Shown: piece by piece, positions 14,467 to 19,906 of the stretch | Position numbering within the stretch: position 1 is the first letter of the stretch | Layout of the letters: each line of letters starts with the position of its first letter | NCBI GenBank assembly: GCA_043810615.1 | Contig: JBDROA010000150.1 | Location: forward strand, 1 to 19,906 | Length of the DNA stretch: 19,906 bases | Reading direction: 5' to 3' | From: VGBK01 sp043810615 | Lineage (GTDB): Bacteria > Actinomycetota > Acidimicrobiia > Spongiisociales > UBA11373 | Position numbers and translations under genes: made by a program | The notes under the pieces: model-generated | Told to the model about the DNA's origin: nothing | Database searches by the model: none | The model's input: the letters and a program-made list of their open reading frames with translations, nothing else

Positions 14467-16661
14467 GCGCTCCGCCGGCCGGGTCGCCCCTGGGCCCGGC
14501 GAGCTCGCCCGGGGGCCTGCGCTCCCGCCTGCGCCTGCCGGCGGGCCCCGGGGCCGCTGCTTGCGGGGCCGCCGTACTCGCCTGGAGCGGCGCGGCGGCG
14601 GGGAGCCGATCGTGGGCCCTGTCCCTGGCGCTGGGCGTGGTAGCAGGCGCGGTGGCGCTGGCGGCCCGGCGGCGCACCCTGCCGGTGGTGGTGGCGTTGT
14701 TGGCCGCTGGCGGGATGTCCGGGGCCCTGGCCGCCGGCCGGGAGCGGGCCACGCTGGCGGCCGGCATACCCACCGGACGGGTGGTGGTGGCGGGAGTGGC
14801 CGCCGACGACGCCGTGCCCGGGCGTGAGGGGGAGCGCTTCACACTGCGCCCCAGTCACCTCGCCGGGGCCGAGGGCTGGCGACCGTGGGCCGGCCCCCGT
14901 CTGGCGGTGGCCGGGCCGGTGGCGGGGGTAGCCGCCGGGGAGAGGGTTCTGGCCGCCGGCACTCTGGCCGGCGCCTCGTTCCACACCGGGTCCGGGCCGG
15001 TGGCGGGAAAGATCGAGGCCCGGGTGGTGCAGCGCCTCGGCCCTGCAGAGGACCCCCTGTTTGCGACCGGCAACTTCTTGCGGCGGCGGGTGCTGTCCGG
15101 GGTGGCAGGCTTCGCCGACCGGCCGGCCGCCGCCCTCCTGCTCGGGTTCCTGATCGGCGACACGAGCAGCCTCCCCGATGCCGATGCCGAGGCCTTGCGC
15201 TTGGCCGGGTTGAGCCACTTCGTGGCGGTCTCGGGCAGCAATGTGGCCCTTTTCCTCACCGCCTGGTGGCTGGCCTCGGGGCCGCTGGGGTGGGGGCCGC
15301 GACGACGGGCGCTGCTCGGCCTGGCGGGCCTTGCCGTGTTCGTCGTGGTGACCCGGTGGGAGCCCTCGGTGGTGCGAGCGGCCACCATGGCGGCTCTGGT
15401 GCTCGGCGGCCGCCTCGCCGGGAGGCCGGTGGACGGGTGGACGGCCCTGGGTGGGTCGGTCGCCCTGCTGCTCCTGATCTCGGGGGACCTGGCCGGCGAC
15501 GCCGGCTTCCAGTTGTCGGTGGCGGCCACGGCGGGCGTGCTCGCCGGGGGAAGGCTGTGGCAGGGCCGCCGCCCTCGCTGGGCCTGGACGGCGCTGGGCG
15601 CCACCGTTTCCGCCCAGGCGGCGGTGGCCCCGCTGCTCTTGATCCACTTCGGGTCGATGCCTCTGTTCGCCCCTCTGGCCAACGTGGTGGCGGCGCCCCT
15701 GGTGGCCGCGGCCACGGCCGCGGGCGGAGTGGGAGTGGTCGCCGGCGCCACCCCCCTCACCGGGGTGGCCCTCCTGGCGGCGGACGGCGTCCTGGCGGTG
15801 GCCCGCTTCGGGCGCGACCTGCCGCAACTGGGCTGGGGCGGCGTGGCTCTCGCCGGGTGTGCCGCCGGACTCGCCCTGCGGCCCCGGCTGCGGCCACTGG
15901 TGGCCCTGAGCGGGATGCTGGCGGTGGCGGCCCTGACCCTGCCCTTCGGGGGGCCTCCCGATCGGCCCGAGGTCGTGTTCCTCGACGTGGGCCAGGGCGA
16001 TGCCGTGCTGCTGCGGGGCCCGGCGGGGGAGGTGATCCTGGTGGACGGGGGTCCCGACCCGGCGGTGCTGCGGCGGGCCCTCCTCGGCCGCGGGGTGCGG
16101 CGCATCGACCTGCTGGTAGCTACCCACGCCCACGCCGACCATGTCGCCGGACTGGAGGGGATCACGGAATGGGCCGCGGTGGGGAGGTTGTGGCACAGCG
16201 GCCAGGAGGGGGAGACGCCGGCAGCACTGGTCCAGGAGATGCGCGCCGCCGCGGTGCCGGTCGAGGTCCCGGCGGTGGGATGGGAGGCAGAGATCGGGGC
16301 CTTCCGCCTCGAAGTGCTCGGCCCGGTGCGGCGCTACGCCTCACCCAACGATGGGTCGCTGGTGCTCCGGGTGACGGCGGGAGGGTTCATCGTGCTGCTC
16401 CCCGGCGATGTGGAGGTCATCGCCCAAGGCGACCTGGGGCCGCTGCCCGCCGATGTGCTCAAGGTGCCCCACCAGGGGGCGGCCACGAGCGACCCGGAGT
16501 GGCTGGCCGCTTCGGCCGCTGGTGTGGCGGTGATCAGCGTGGGCCCCAACGACTTCGAACACCCGGCGCCGGAGGTGATCGCCGTTCTCGAGAGAGCCGG
16601 AGCCACCGTCCGCCGCACCGATAGGGAGGGAGACGTGGTGATCGGTTTGGGAGGGGGGTGA
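14463..16661 (+). CDS. comEC: DNA uptake channel ComEC with metallo-beta-lactamase domain
   Basis: The 732-residue polytopic membrane protein carries single-stranded DNA across the cytoplasmic membrane. Its layout is standard: two N-terminal hydrophobic segments, an OB-like soluble domain, the Competence domain (HFVAVSGSNVALF) with many membrane helices, and a C-terminal metallo-beta-lactamase domain. That last domain has DVGQGD at 508-513 and an intact metal motif THAHADH ending at H560. No ATG, GTG or TTG lies in frame near the 5' end. CTG 14463, overlapping the comEA stop with AGAGG 12 bases upstream, gives the expected length, whereas GTG 14637 would remove the first helices. In other Actinomycetota holA usually follows; here the inserted element does. 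Confidence 0.93.
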   Translation: MSAPPAGSPLGPASSPGGLRSRLRLPAGPGAAACGAAVLAWSGAAAGSRSWALSLALGVVAGAVALAARRRTLPVVVALLAAGGMSGALAAGRERATLAAGIPTGRVVVAGVAADDAVPGREGERFTLRPSHLAGAEGWRPWAGPRLAVAGPVAGVAAGERVLAAGTLAGASFHTGSGPVAGKIEARVVQRLGPAEDPLFATGNFLRRRVLSGVAGFADRPAAALLLGFLIGDTSSLPDADAEALRLAGLSHFVAVSGSNVALFLTAWWLASGPLGWGPRRRALLGLAGLAVFVVVTRWEPSVVRAATMAALVLGGRLAGRPVDGWTALGGSVALLLLISGDLAGDAGFQLSVAATAGVLAGGRLWQGRRPRWAWTALGATVSAQAAVAPLLLIHFGSMPLFAPLANVVAAPLVAAATAAGGVGVVAGATPLTGVALLAADGVLAVARFGRDLPQLGWGGVALAGCAAGLALRPRLRPLVALSGMLAVAALTLPFGGPPDRPEVVFLDVGQGDAVLLRGPAGEVILVDGGPDPAVLRRALLGRGVRRIDLLVATHAHADHVAGLEGITEWAAVGRLWHSGQEGETPAALVQEMRAAAVPVEVPAVGWEAEIGAFRLEVLGPVRRYASPNDGSLVLRVTAGGFIVLLPGDVEVIAQGDLGPLPADVLKVPHQGAATSDPEWLAASAAGVAVISVGPNDFEHPAPEVIAVLERAGATVRRTDREGDVVIGLGGG

Positions 16662-16671
16662 GGGCAGGTCA

Positions 16672-16681
16672 CCCCAGGGTG
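16672..16681 (+). repeat. left attachment core (direct repeat copy 1)
   Basis: CCCCAGGGTG begins 10 bases after the comEC stop codon. The identical 10 bases recur at 19856-19865. On the chromosomal side, GAGGG at 16660-16664 forms the left arm of the inferred attB. On the element side, AATGTCAT at 16691-16698 forms one arm of the inferred attP. Confidence 0.55.
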
Positions 16682-16689
16682 GCTCCTGC

Positions 16690-16695
16690 TAATGT
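16690..16695 (+). promoter_or_regulatory. candidate -10 box of the recombinase (leaderless)
   Basis: TAATGT ends six bases before the ATG at 16702, so transcription would begin at the start codon. There is no Shine-Dalgarno sequence before that ATG. The box overlaps the attP arm at 16691-16698, and a -35 box at normal spacing (16667-16672) would lie across the chromosome-element junction. Confidence 0.4.
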
Positions 16696-16701
16696 CATCC
16701 T

Positions 16702-18102
16702 ATGGTTGTGAGGGCTGCTGCGATCTACGCCCGTATCTCCTCCGATCCGACCGGGACTCGTTTGGGGGTGGAGCGTCAGATCGCCGACTGTGAGGCCCTG
16801 GCGGCCCGCAAGGGCTGGCCGCTGGTCGGGCAGTACGTGGACAACGACACGTCGGCCTGGTCGGGCCGCTATCGCCCGGAGTACCGGCGTCTGTTGGAGG
16901 ACATCAAGGATCGGCTGGTGGATGGGGTGCTGGTGTGGCAGTTGGACTGTTTGCACCGCCATCCCCGGGAGTTGGAGGAGTTCTTCGACGTGGTGGCGGC
17001 GGCGGGGATCGCCGAGAACCTGGCGACGGTGACCGGGGAGTATGACCTTTCGACTGGGGAGGGGCGGCTGATGGCCCGTATCGTGGGGGCGGTGGCACGC
17101 AAAGAGTCCGACGACAAGAGCCTGCGGCTGCGGCGCAAGCACGCCGAGTTGGCCGCCCGGGGTCGTCTGGCGGGGGGTGGTCCCCGCCCGTTCGGCTTCG
17201 AAGACGACCGGGTGACCCTGCGCCCGGGGGAGGCAGCGGTGGTGCGGGAGATCGCCGTCCGGGTGCTCGCCGGTGACTCCCTGCGGTCCGTTTGTGTGGA
17301 CCTGGGCTCTCGGGGGGTGCGCACCTCCCAGGGCAACGAATGGGAACCCTCCGGTCTCAAGCGCCTGCTCATGTCGGCCCGTATCTCGGGGCGCCGGGAG
17401 TACGGGGGCGAGTTCTTCCCTGCTGTCTGGGCGCAGATCATCCCCCCGGAGCAGTCCGACCGCCTGCGGCGTCTGTTGGGCTCCCGCACCCGCAGTAGTG
17501 GCCGTGCGCCCCGCCGCTATCTGCTTACCGGGGGCCTGTTGCGCTGCGGGCGGTGCGGGGCGCCGATGGTGGCCCGGCCCACCGCCCAGCGGGTGCGCCG
17601 CTACGTCTGTGCTAAAGGCCCCGGCCAGGGAGGCTGCGGCCGGATCGCCGCTAACGCCGAACCGATAGAACACCTTGTTTCCGAGGCGGTGCTGTTGCGC
17701 TTGGACACCCCCGAGATGGCTGCCGCCCTCGCCGAATCCCACGCCCAGCAGGCCGAGTTGGCCGAGTTGCATGACCGGGTGGCTGCCGATCAGGCCATGT
17801 TGGAGGAGTTGATCGCCGACTACACCGACCACCGCATCACCCGGGCGGAGTGGCTGGCGGCCCGTGAGTCGATCCAGGCCCGTATCGACCAGAACCGCCG
17901 CCGTCTCTCCCGCCTGTCCCCGACCACCGCCGTGGACGACTACGCCGGCCACGCCGACCTGCTGCGCTCCGCCTGGGCCGGGCTGCCCCTGTCCCGCCAA
18001 CAAGCAGTGATCCGGGTCATCTTGGACCACGTCCAGGTCCACCCCGCCCGGCCGGGCCGGGGCTTCCAGCCCGACCGGTTCACGCCTGTCTGGCGGCACT
18101 GA
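16702..18102 (+). CDS. large serine recombinase (integrase), catalytic Arg replaced
   Basis: The 466-residue protein is a large serine recombinase that cuts and rejoins attachment sites through a covalent serine intermediate. The N-terminal catalytic domain has YARIS with nucleophile S13 and R11. The recombinase domain follows (GGGPRPFGF onwards), then a zinc ribbon (C282, C285, C303, C312) and a coiled coil around residues 350-410. The usual DRLxR motif reads D82-C83-L-H-R86. The Arg that stabilises the reaction in gamma-delta resolvase (R68) is Cys here, encoded by TGT at 16948-16950, one C-to-T change from CGT. Activity is therefore doubtful. ATG 16702 is used, probably leaderless. It converges with the minus-strand genes of the element. 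Confidence 0.92.
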   Translation: MVVRAAAIYARISSDPTGTRLGVERQIADCEALAARKGWPLVGQYVDNDTSAWSGRYRPEYRRLLEDIKDRLVDGVLVWQLDCLHRHPRELEEFFDVVAAAGIAENLATVTGEYDLSTGEGRLMARIVGAVARKESDDKSLRLRRKHAELAARGRLAGGGPRPFGFEDDRVTLRPGEAAVVREIAVRVLAGDSLRSVCVDLGSRGVRTSQGNEWEPSGLKRLLMSARISGRREYGGEFFPAVWAQIIPPEQSDRLRRLLGSRTRSSGRAPRRYLLTGGLLRCGRCGAPMVARPTAQRVRRYVCAKGPGQGGCGRIAANAEPIEHLVSEAVLLRLDTPEMAAALAESHAQQAELAELHDRVAADQAMLEELIADYTDHRITRAEWLAARESIQARIDQNRRRLSRLSPTTAVDDYAGHADLLRSAWAGLPLSRQQAVIRVILDHVQVHPARPGRGFQPDRFTPVWRH

Positions 18103-18253
18103 CGGGGGCGGGGGGCGGGCGTCGCCCCTCCTGAAGGAGGGTCCCCGCCCGCCCCACCGCCTCCCCATCAGACACCGCCACTTCGAGGCCCTGCGCCCGG
18201 CAGGATCGCTCCACCCAGCGGCGCACCAACCCGGGGTCGGCCTTCACCGCCAT
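18080..18253 (-). CDS. small coupled reading frame downstream of the initiator gene
   Basis: ATG 18253 lies inside the last codons of the initiator gene (overlap of 10 bp), so the 57-residue frame could be translated by re-initiation. The first 40 residues look like a folded helical peptide (DPGLVRRWVERSC, then GLEVAVSDGEAVGRAG), and a Pro/Arg/Ala-rich tail follows. The 3' end overlaps the recombinase by 23 bp, and a long hairpin lies inside the frame. I do not recognise a family. A small helper or regulator of the initiator is possible, but chance openness in GC-rich DNA is not excluded. Confidence 0.45.
   Translation of the reverse strand: MAVKADPGLVRRWVERSCRAQGLEVAVSDGEAVGRAGTLLQEGRRPPPAPVSAARQA
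18112..18155. terminator. nested hairpin behind the recombinase gene
   Basis: An outer 9-bp stem (GGGGCGGGC at 18112-18120 with GCCCGCCCC at 18147-18155) encloses a perfect inner hairpin (CCCTCC, loop TGAA, GGAGGG at 18126-18141). It starts 10 bases after the recombinase stop, between convergent transcripts, so termination in both directions is the simplest reading although there is no T-tract. In a rolling-circle element such a structure could instead be a single-strand origin. Confidence 0.4.
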
Positions 18254-18978
18254 GACATCCACACCGCCTGCGGCGCACGCCACCCCGGCTCGTTCACCGA
18301 CCGCCACACATAGGCAGGAGGTCCCCCCATCCTCTCGGCCGCCTCGCCGATCACCCCGGCTTCGCTGGGGCCGGTGATCGGCTCGGCCTTCGGCTGAAAC
18401 CCTCTCGCCACGTCATAGCGGTTCAGGCCCCCGGCTGAGAAGCCCTTCCCCAGATACTTCGACAAGTACCGGGCCGAACGGCGGGCCTCCACCCGCACCC
18501 CCGACCCCCCCGGCAGGTCCCCATGCAGGCGGATCTTGATGAACCCCAGCCCCCACGCCTCGGCGATCAGACCCCGAGGCACGAACCGTCCCACAGCGAA
18601 GTGCAGATGGAACCCGTGGCCGCCCGGATGCAGTTCAGGCACCCACAGGTAAGGGAACGGCTCGCCCCCCAGGTCCCGGCGCAGACGGCGGAAGAACCCC
18701 GCCAGGTCCACCCGCACCTGCCGGGCATCATGGCAACCCTCCCCCCGATAGGTCAGTGTCCCGAACCGGTTCAGCAGGTTCCCAGCGCAATAACGACGCA
18801 CCTTCCCCCGGGCCCGGCGCACCGCCTCCTCTACTGCCCGGTCAGGCTCCGGCATCCACAGCCCACCCGACCCCGGCCTTGGCCGGTCCAGGCCCTGGAA
18901 CGAGCCGCCAGCCTCACCCGCCTCCGGGTACAAGGCCAGCCGCCAGCCACCCTGATGCACGTGGCGATGAATTGTCAT
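18244..18978 (-). CDS. HUH-type rolling-circle replication initiator
   Basis: The 244-residue protein has the three motifs of HUH endonucleases in order: RFGTLTYRG near residues 71-79 (motif 1), the metal-binding HLH at 124-126 within HGFHLHF (motif 2), and YLSKYLGK starting at Y171 with K174 and a second Tyr at 175 (motif 3). Such proteins nick one strand at the origin through the tyrosine and start rolling-circle replication of plasmids and small phages. ATG 18978 is chosen over the TTG six codons earlier because GAGGGGGG lies eight bases before it. It follows the lipoprotein gene on the same strand, and the intervening 235 bp look like an origin. A role in element maintenance is inferred. 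Confidence 0.85.
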   Translation of the reverse strand: MTIHRHVHQGGWRLALYPEAGEAGGSFQGLDRPRPGSGGLWMPEPDRAVEEAVRRARGKVRRYCAGNLLNRFGTLTYRGEGCHDARQVRVDLAGFFRRLRRDLGGEPFPYLWVPELHPGGHGFHLHFAVGRFVPRGLIAEAWGLGFIKIRLHGDLPGGSGVRVEARRSARYLSKYLGKGFSAGGLNRYDVARGFQPKAEPITGPSEAGVIGEAAERMGGPPAYVWRSVNEPGWRAPQAVWMSWR

Positions 18979-19054
18979 TGCTTCTGCCCCCCTCAAACCA
19001 CAAAAGCCCGCACCGCCAATCCGGTAACGGGCCCGCCGACAATTCGACTCAGAC

Positions 19055-19063
19055 TGTGGATAA
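19055..19063 (-). promoter_or_regulatory. DnaA box
   Basis: TGTGGATAA is the exact reverse complement of the consensus DnaA box TTATCCACA. It lies 77 bp upstream of the initiator start codon. In a genome this GC-rich, an exact match in a 235-bp gap is unlikely to be chance. Confidence 0.55.
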
Positions 19064-19093
19064 CTCTACGTCACCATCCCGGAAAGCGCAACA

Positions 19094-19118
19094 CCCATGT
19101 AACTACCCCCATGTCACT
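19094..19118 (+). repeat. two iteron-like direct repeats
   Basis: CCCATGTAACT and CCCATGTCACT differ at one of eleven positions and start 14 bases apart. They could be binding sites for the initiator or for a host factor. With only two copies, chance cannot be ruled out. Confidence 0.4.
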
Positions 19119-19213
19119 CACCCCGCCCTCCGCCGGACCCCCCGACCCCCCGGCACCGTGACGGATTTCGTTGCATAATCAAGTCAAGCAGCCACCCCCA
19201 CATCCCCTCCCAG

Positions 19214-19747
19214 TCAGGCTGCCCAGCCCGTCTGTCCGGTTATGTCTCCAGGGTCGGGCTCGCCATCTACCCAAGCCGTCCCGTCCCAGCGGAAGTAGTA
19301 CCAGAGACCCTGCCCGCTGGTGGGCCCCCAAACGACTCCGGCGCTGATGCGCGCCACATCGGCAGACAACCTCTCAACCTGTTCGACCACGAGCAGATTG
19401 CAGGGCCACTCAGCATACGGATCCGGCGCTTCGAAGTACTCGACCTGGTCGCCGAACACGTCCTCAAGGGCGGCTTGCACTTCGGCGGGAGTGTCGGTAC
19501 TGACACACACTGGCCCAACTCGGGAGTGGTCATCCCACGCCCGGCGCATAGCGCGAGCCTGCAGTTCCCCCTGATCTTCCGCGGTCCAACCCGGGGTCGT
19601 CGTGGAGCCCCCGTCGACGATGGTGCTCGTCTCCTCCGCCGTCGTTGTGGCCGACTCACCCACGCAGCCGACCGCCATCACCGCGACACAGACCGTCGAC
19701 ACCGCTATCCCCACCCAGACGGCGCGGACCGAATAGCGCCACATCAT
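19214..19747 (-). CDS. secreted lipoprotein of unknown function
   Basis: The 177-residue protein has a basic N-terminus, a hydrophobic stretch (residues 8-26) and a lipobox-like AVGC with Cys28, so it should be exported and lipid-anchored. A Ser/Thr/Glu-rich linker follows, then a small domain with two further cysteines (VCVS and WPCN) that could form a disulfide, ending with a Trp/Tyr-rich strand (LWYYFRWDGTAWV). I do not recognise the domain. Two ATGs stand in tandem; the second (19744) is better spaced from GGGGG. By the inferred boundaries it is cargo of the element. Surface lipoproteins of phages and plasmids sometimes exclude related elements, but nothing here proves that role. Confidence 0.75.
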   Translation of the reverse strand: MMWRYSVRAVWVGIAVSTVCVAVMAVGCVGESATTTAEETSTIVDGGSTTTPGWTAEDQGELQARAMRRAWDDHSRVGPVCVSTDTPAEVQAALEDVFGDQVEYFEAPDPYAEWPCNLLVVEQVERLSADVARISAGVVWGPTSGQGLWYYFRWDGTAWVDGEPDPGDITGQTGWAA

Positions 19748-19855
19748 CGACCCCCAGGGCTAATCGATTCAGGGCTCAGCGTACCCCGATCCCCCAGAAG
19801 CCGTCGGAGCCCTTGGCCCACCCGCCCTTCCTCAAATGACATTCCCGCACGCTGG

Positions 19856-19865
19856 CCCCAGGGTG
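19856..19865 (+). repeat. right attachment core (direct repeat copy 2)
   Basis: This is the second exact copy of CCCCAGGGTG. On the element side, ATGACATT (19836-19843) is the exact inverted partner of the left-end arm AATGTCAT. On the chromosomal side, CCCTC (19871-19875) is the inverted partner of GAGGG beside the left core. Confidence 0.55.
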
Positions 19866-19870
19866 TTGCT

Positions 19871-19896
19871 CCCTCCCCCATGGCGGTGGGGGAGGG
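19871..19896 (+). terminator. strong hairpin, probably the displaced comEC terminator
   Basis: A perfect 10-bp stem (CCCTCCCCCA with TGGGGGAGGG) encloses a 6-base loop. There is no T-tract, as is usual for GC-rich Actinomycetota. With the element removed on paper, the hairpin would begin 26 bases behind the comEC stop, an ordinary terminator position. The end of the window cuts off any downstream gene. Confidence 0.45.
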
Positions 19897-19906
19897 CAAG
19901 GGTGGG

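Larger units (their letters stand above)
18979..19213. other. candidate replication origin of the element
   Basis: The non-coding stretch between the lipoprotein and initiator genes contains a perfect DnaA box (TGTGGATAA, 19055-19063) and a weaker one (GTTGCATAA, 19170-19178). Two imperfect direct repeats, CCCATGTAACT (19094-19104) and CCCATGTCACT (19108-19118), lie between them, and an A/T-richer patch covers 19168-19188. Their position upstream of the initiator gene fits an origin. A nick site could not be identified with confidence; CTTGATT on the minus strand within the A/T patch is one possibility. No clear initiator promoter is visible. Confidence 0.45.
16672..19865. mobile_element. integrated element with serine recombinase and HUH replication initiator
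   Basis: The 3.2-kb segment is bounded by the direct repeat CCCCAGGGTG and holds a serine recombinase (plus strand) and, on the minus strand, a lipoprotein, a HUH initiator and a 57-codon frame. The recombinase starts 20 bp inside the left end, as expected for an integrase beside its attachment site. Joining the two ends recreates an attP-like site with inverted arms ATGACATT/AATGTCAT around the repeat. The gene content suggests an integrating plasmid, or a small phage or satellite relative. No capsid, relaxase or conjugation gene is present. The boundaries rest on repeat symmetry and have not been tested against an empty site. Confidence 0.65.

Noticed and set aside
19755..19776. Two CAGGGCT repeats around AATCGATT before the lipoprotein gene, a possible operator
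   Set aside because: The repeats are short, direct rather than inverted, and part of one copy resembles the common CCCCAGGG string; nothing ties them to a regulator.
16672..19906. Transposon or IS explanation for the terminal segment
   Set aside because: No transposase is present; the serine recombinase with a zinc ribbon and att-like ends fits site-specific integration better, and the direct repeat is longer than most target duplications.
1..19906. CRISPR arrays or tandem repeats
   Set aside because: No regularly spaced repeats were seen; local repeated strings are Gly/Ala/Pro codon runs within genes.

Overview
The window is very GC-rich, densely coded and uses many GTG starts. It carries two blocks of housekeeping genes in orders familiar from Actinomycetota: nadD - LytR-type gene - rsfS, and leuS - CPBP protease - comEA - comEC. 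The Thr-rich linker after the lipobox of the lipoprotein near the right end, together with the gene content, fits class Acidimicrobiia. That placement is an inference from general features, not from a marker gene.

Layout, left to right. 1-170: a possible gene fragment running off the left edge on the minus strand. 225-2529: a MoxR-type AAA+ ATPase and a CoxE-like von Willebrand factor A protein, an ATPase/VWA pair. 2677-3066: a stand-alone response-regulator receiver. 3238-5855: an M23-like secreted protein whose reading frame has no stop before nadD, then nadD, a degenerate LCP/LytR_C membrane protein, and the ribosome silencing factor gene rsfS. 5875-6945 (minus): a CelD/BcsL-type acyltransferase. 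7049-7121: tRNA-Ala(GGC). 7178-7627: a small GNAT acetyltransferase. 7646-10224 (minus): a LacI-type regulator followed by a flavoprotein of the 4-hydroxybutyryl-CoA dehydratase / 4-hydroxyphenylacetate hydroxylase family that has candidate iron-sulfur ligands. 10411-16661: leuS, a CPBP intramembrane protease, comEA and comEC.

The most interesting part is 16672-19865, read here as a compact integrated element of about 3.2 kb inserted 10 bp past the comEC stop codon. It encodes a large serine recombinase (plus strand) and, on the minus strand, a lipoprotein, a HUH-type rolling-circle replication initiator, and a 57-codon reading frame that overlaps the initiator's stop. A 10-bp direct repeat (CCCCAGGGTG) marks both ends. 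Joining the ends on paper gives an attP-like site with perfect 8-bp inverted arms centred on the repeat. Joining the outer flanks gives a shorter attB-like site with 5-bp inverted arms at the same centre, and it puts a strong hairpin 26 bp behind comEC. Upstream of the initiator gene lie a perfect DnaA box and a pair of direct repeats, a plausible replication origin. The recombinase has Cys in place of a normally essential Arg in its catalytic motif, so the element may be trapped in place.

Best-supported functions: leucyl-tRNA charging (leuS), NAD synthesis (nadD), ribosome silencing (rsfS), DNA uptake (comEA/comEC), tRNA-Ala, and the recombinase/initiator pair. Substrates of the ATPase/VWA pair, of both acetyltransferases and of the dehydratase-like enzyme cannot be settled from sequence alone.
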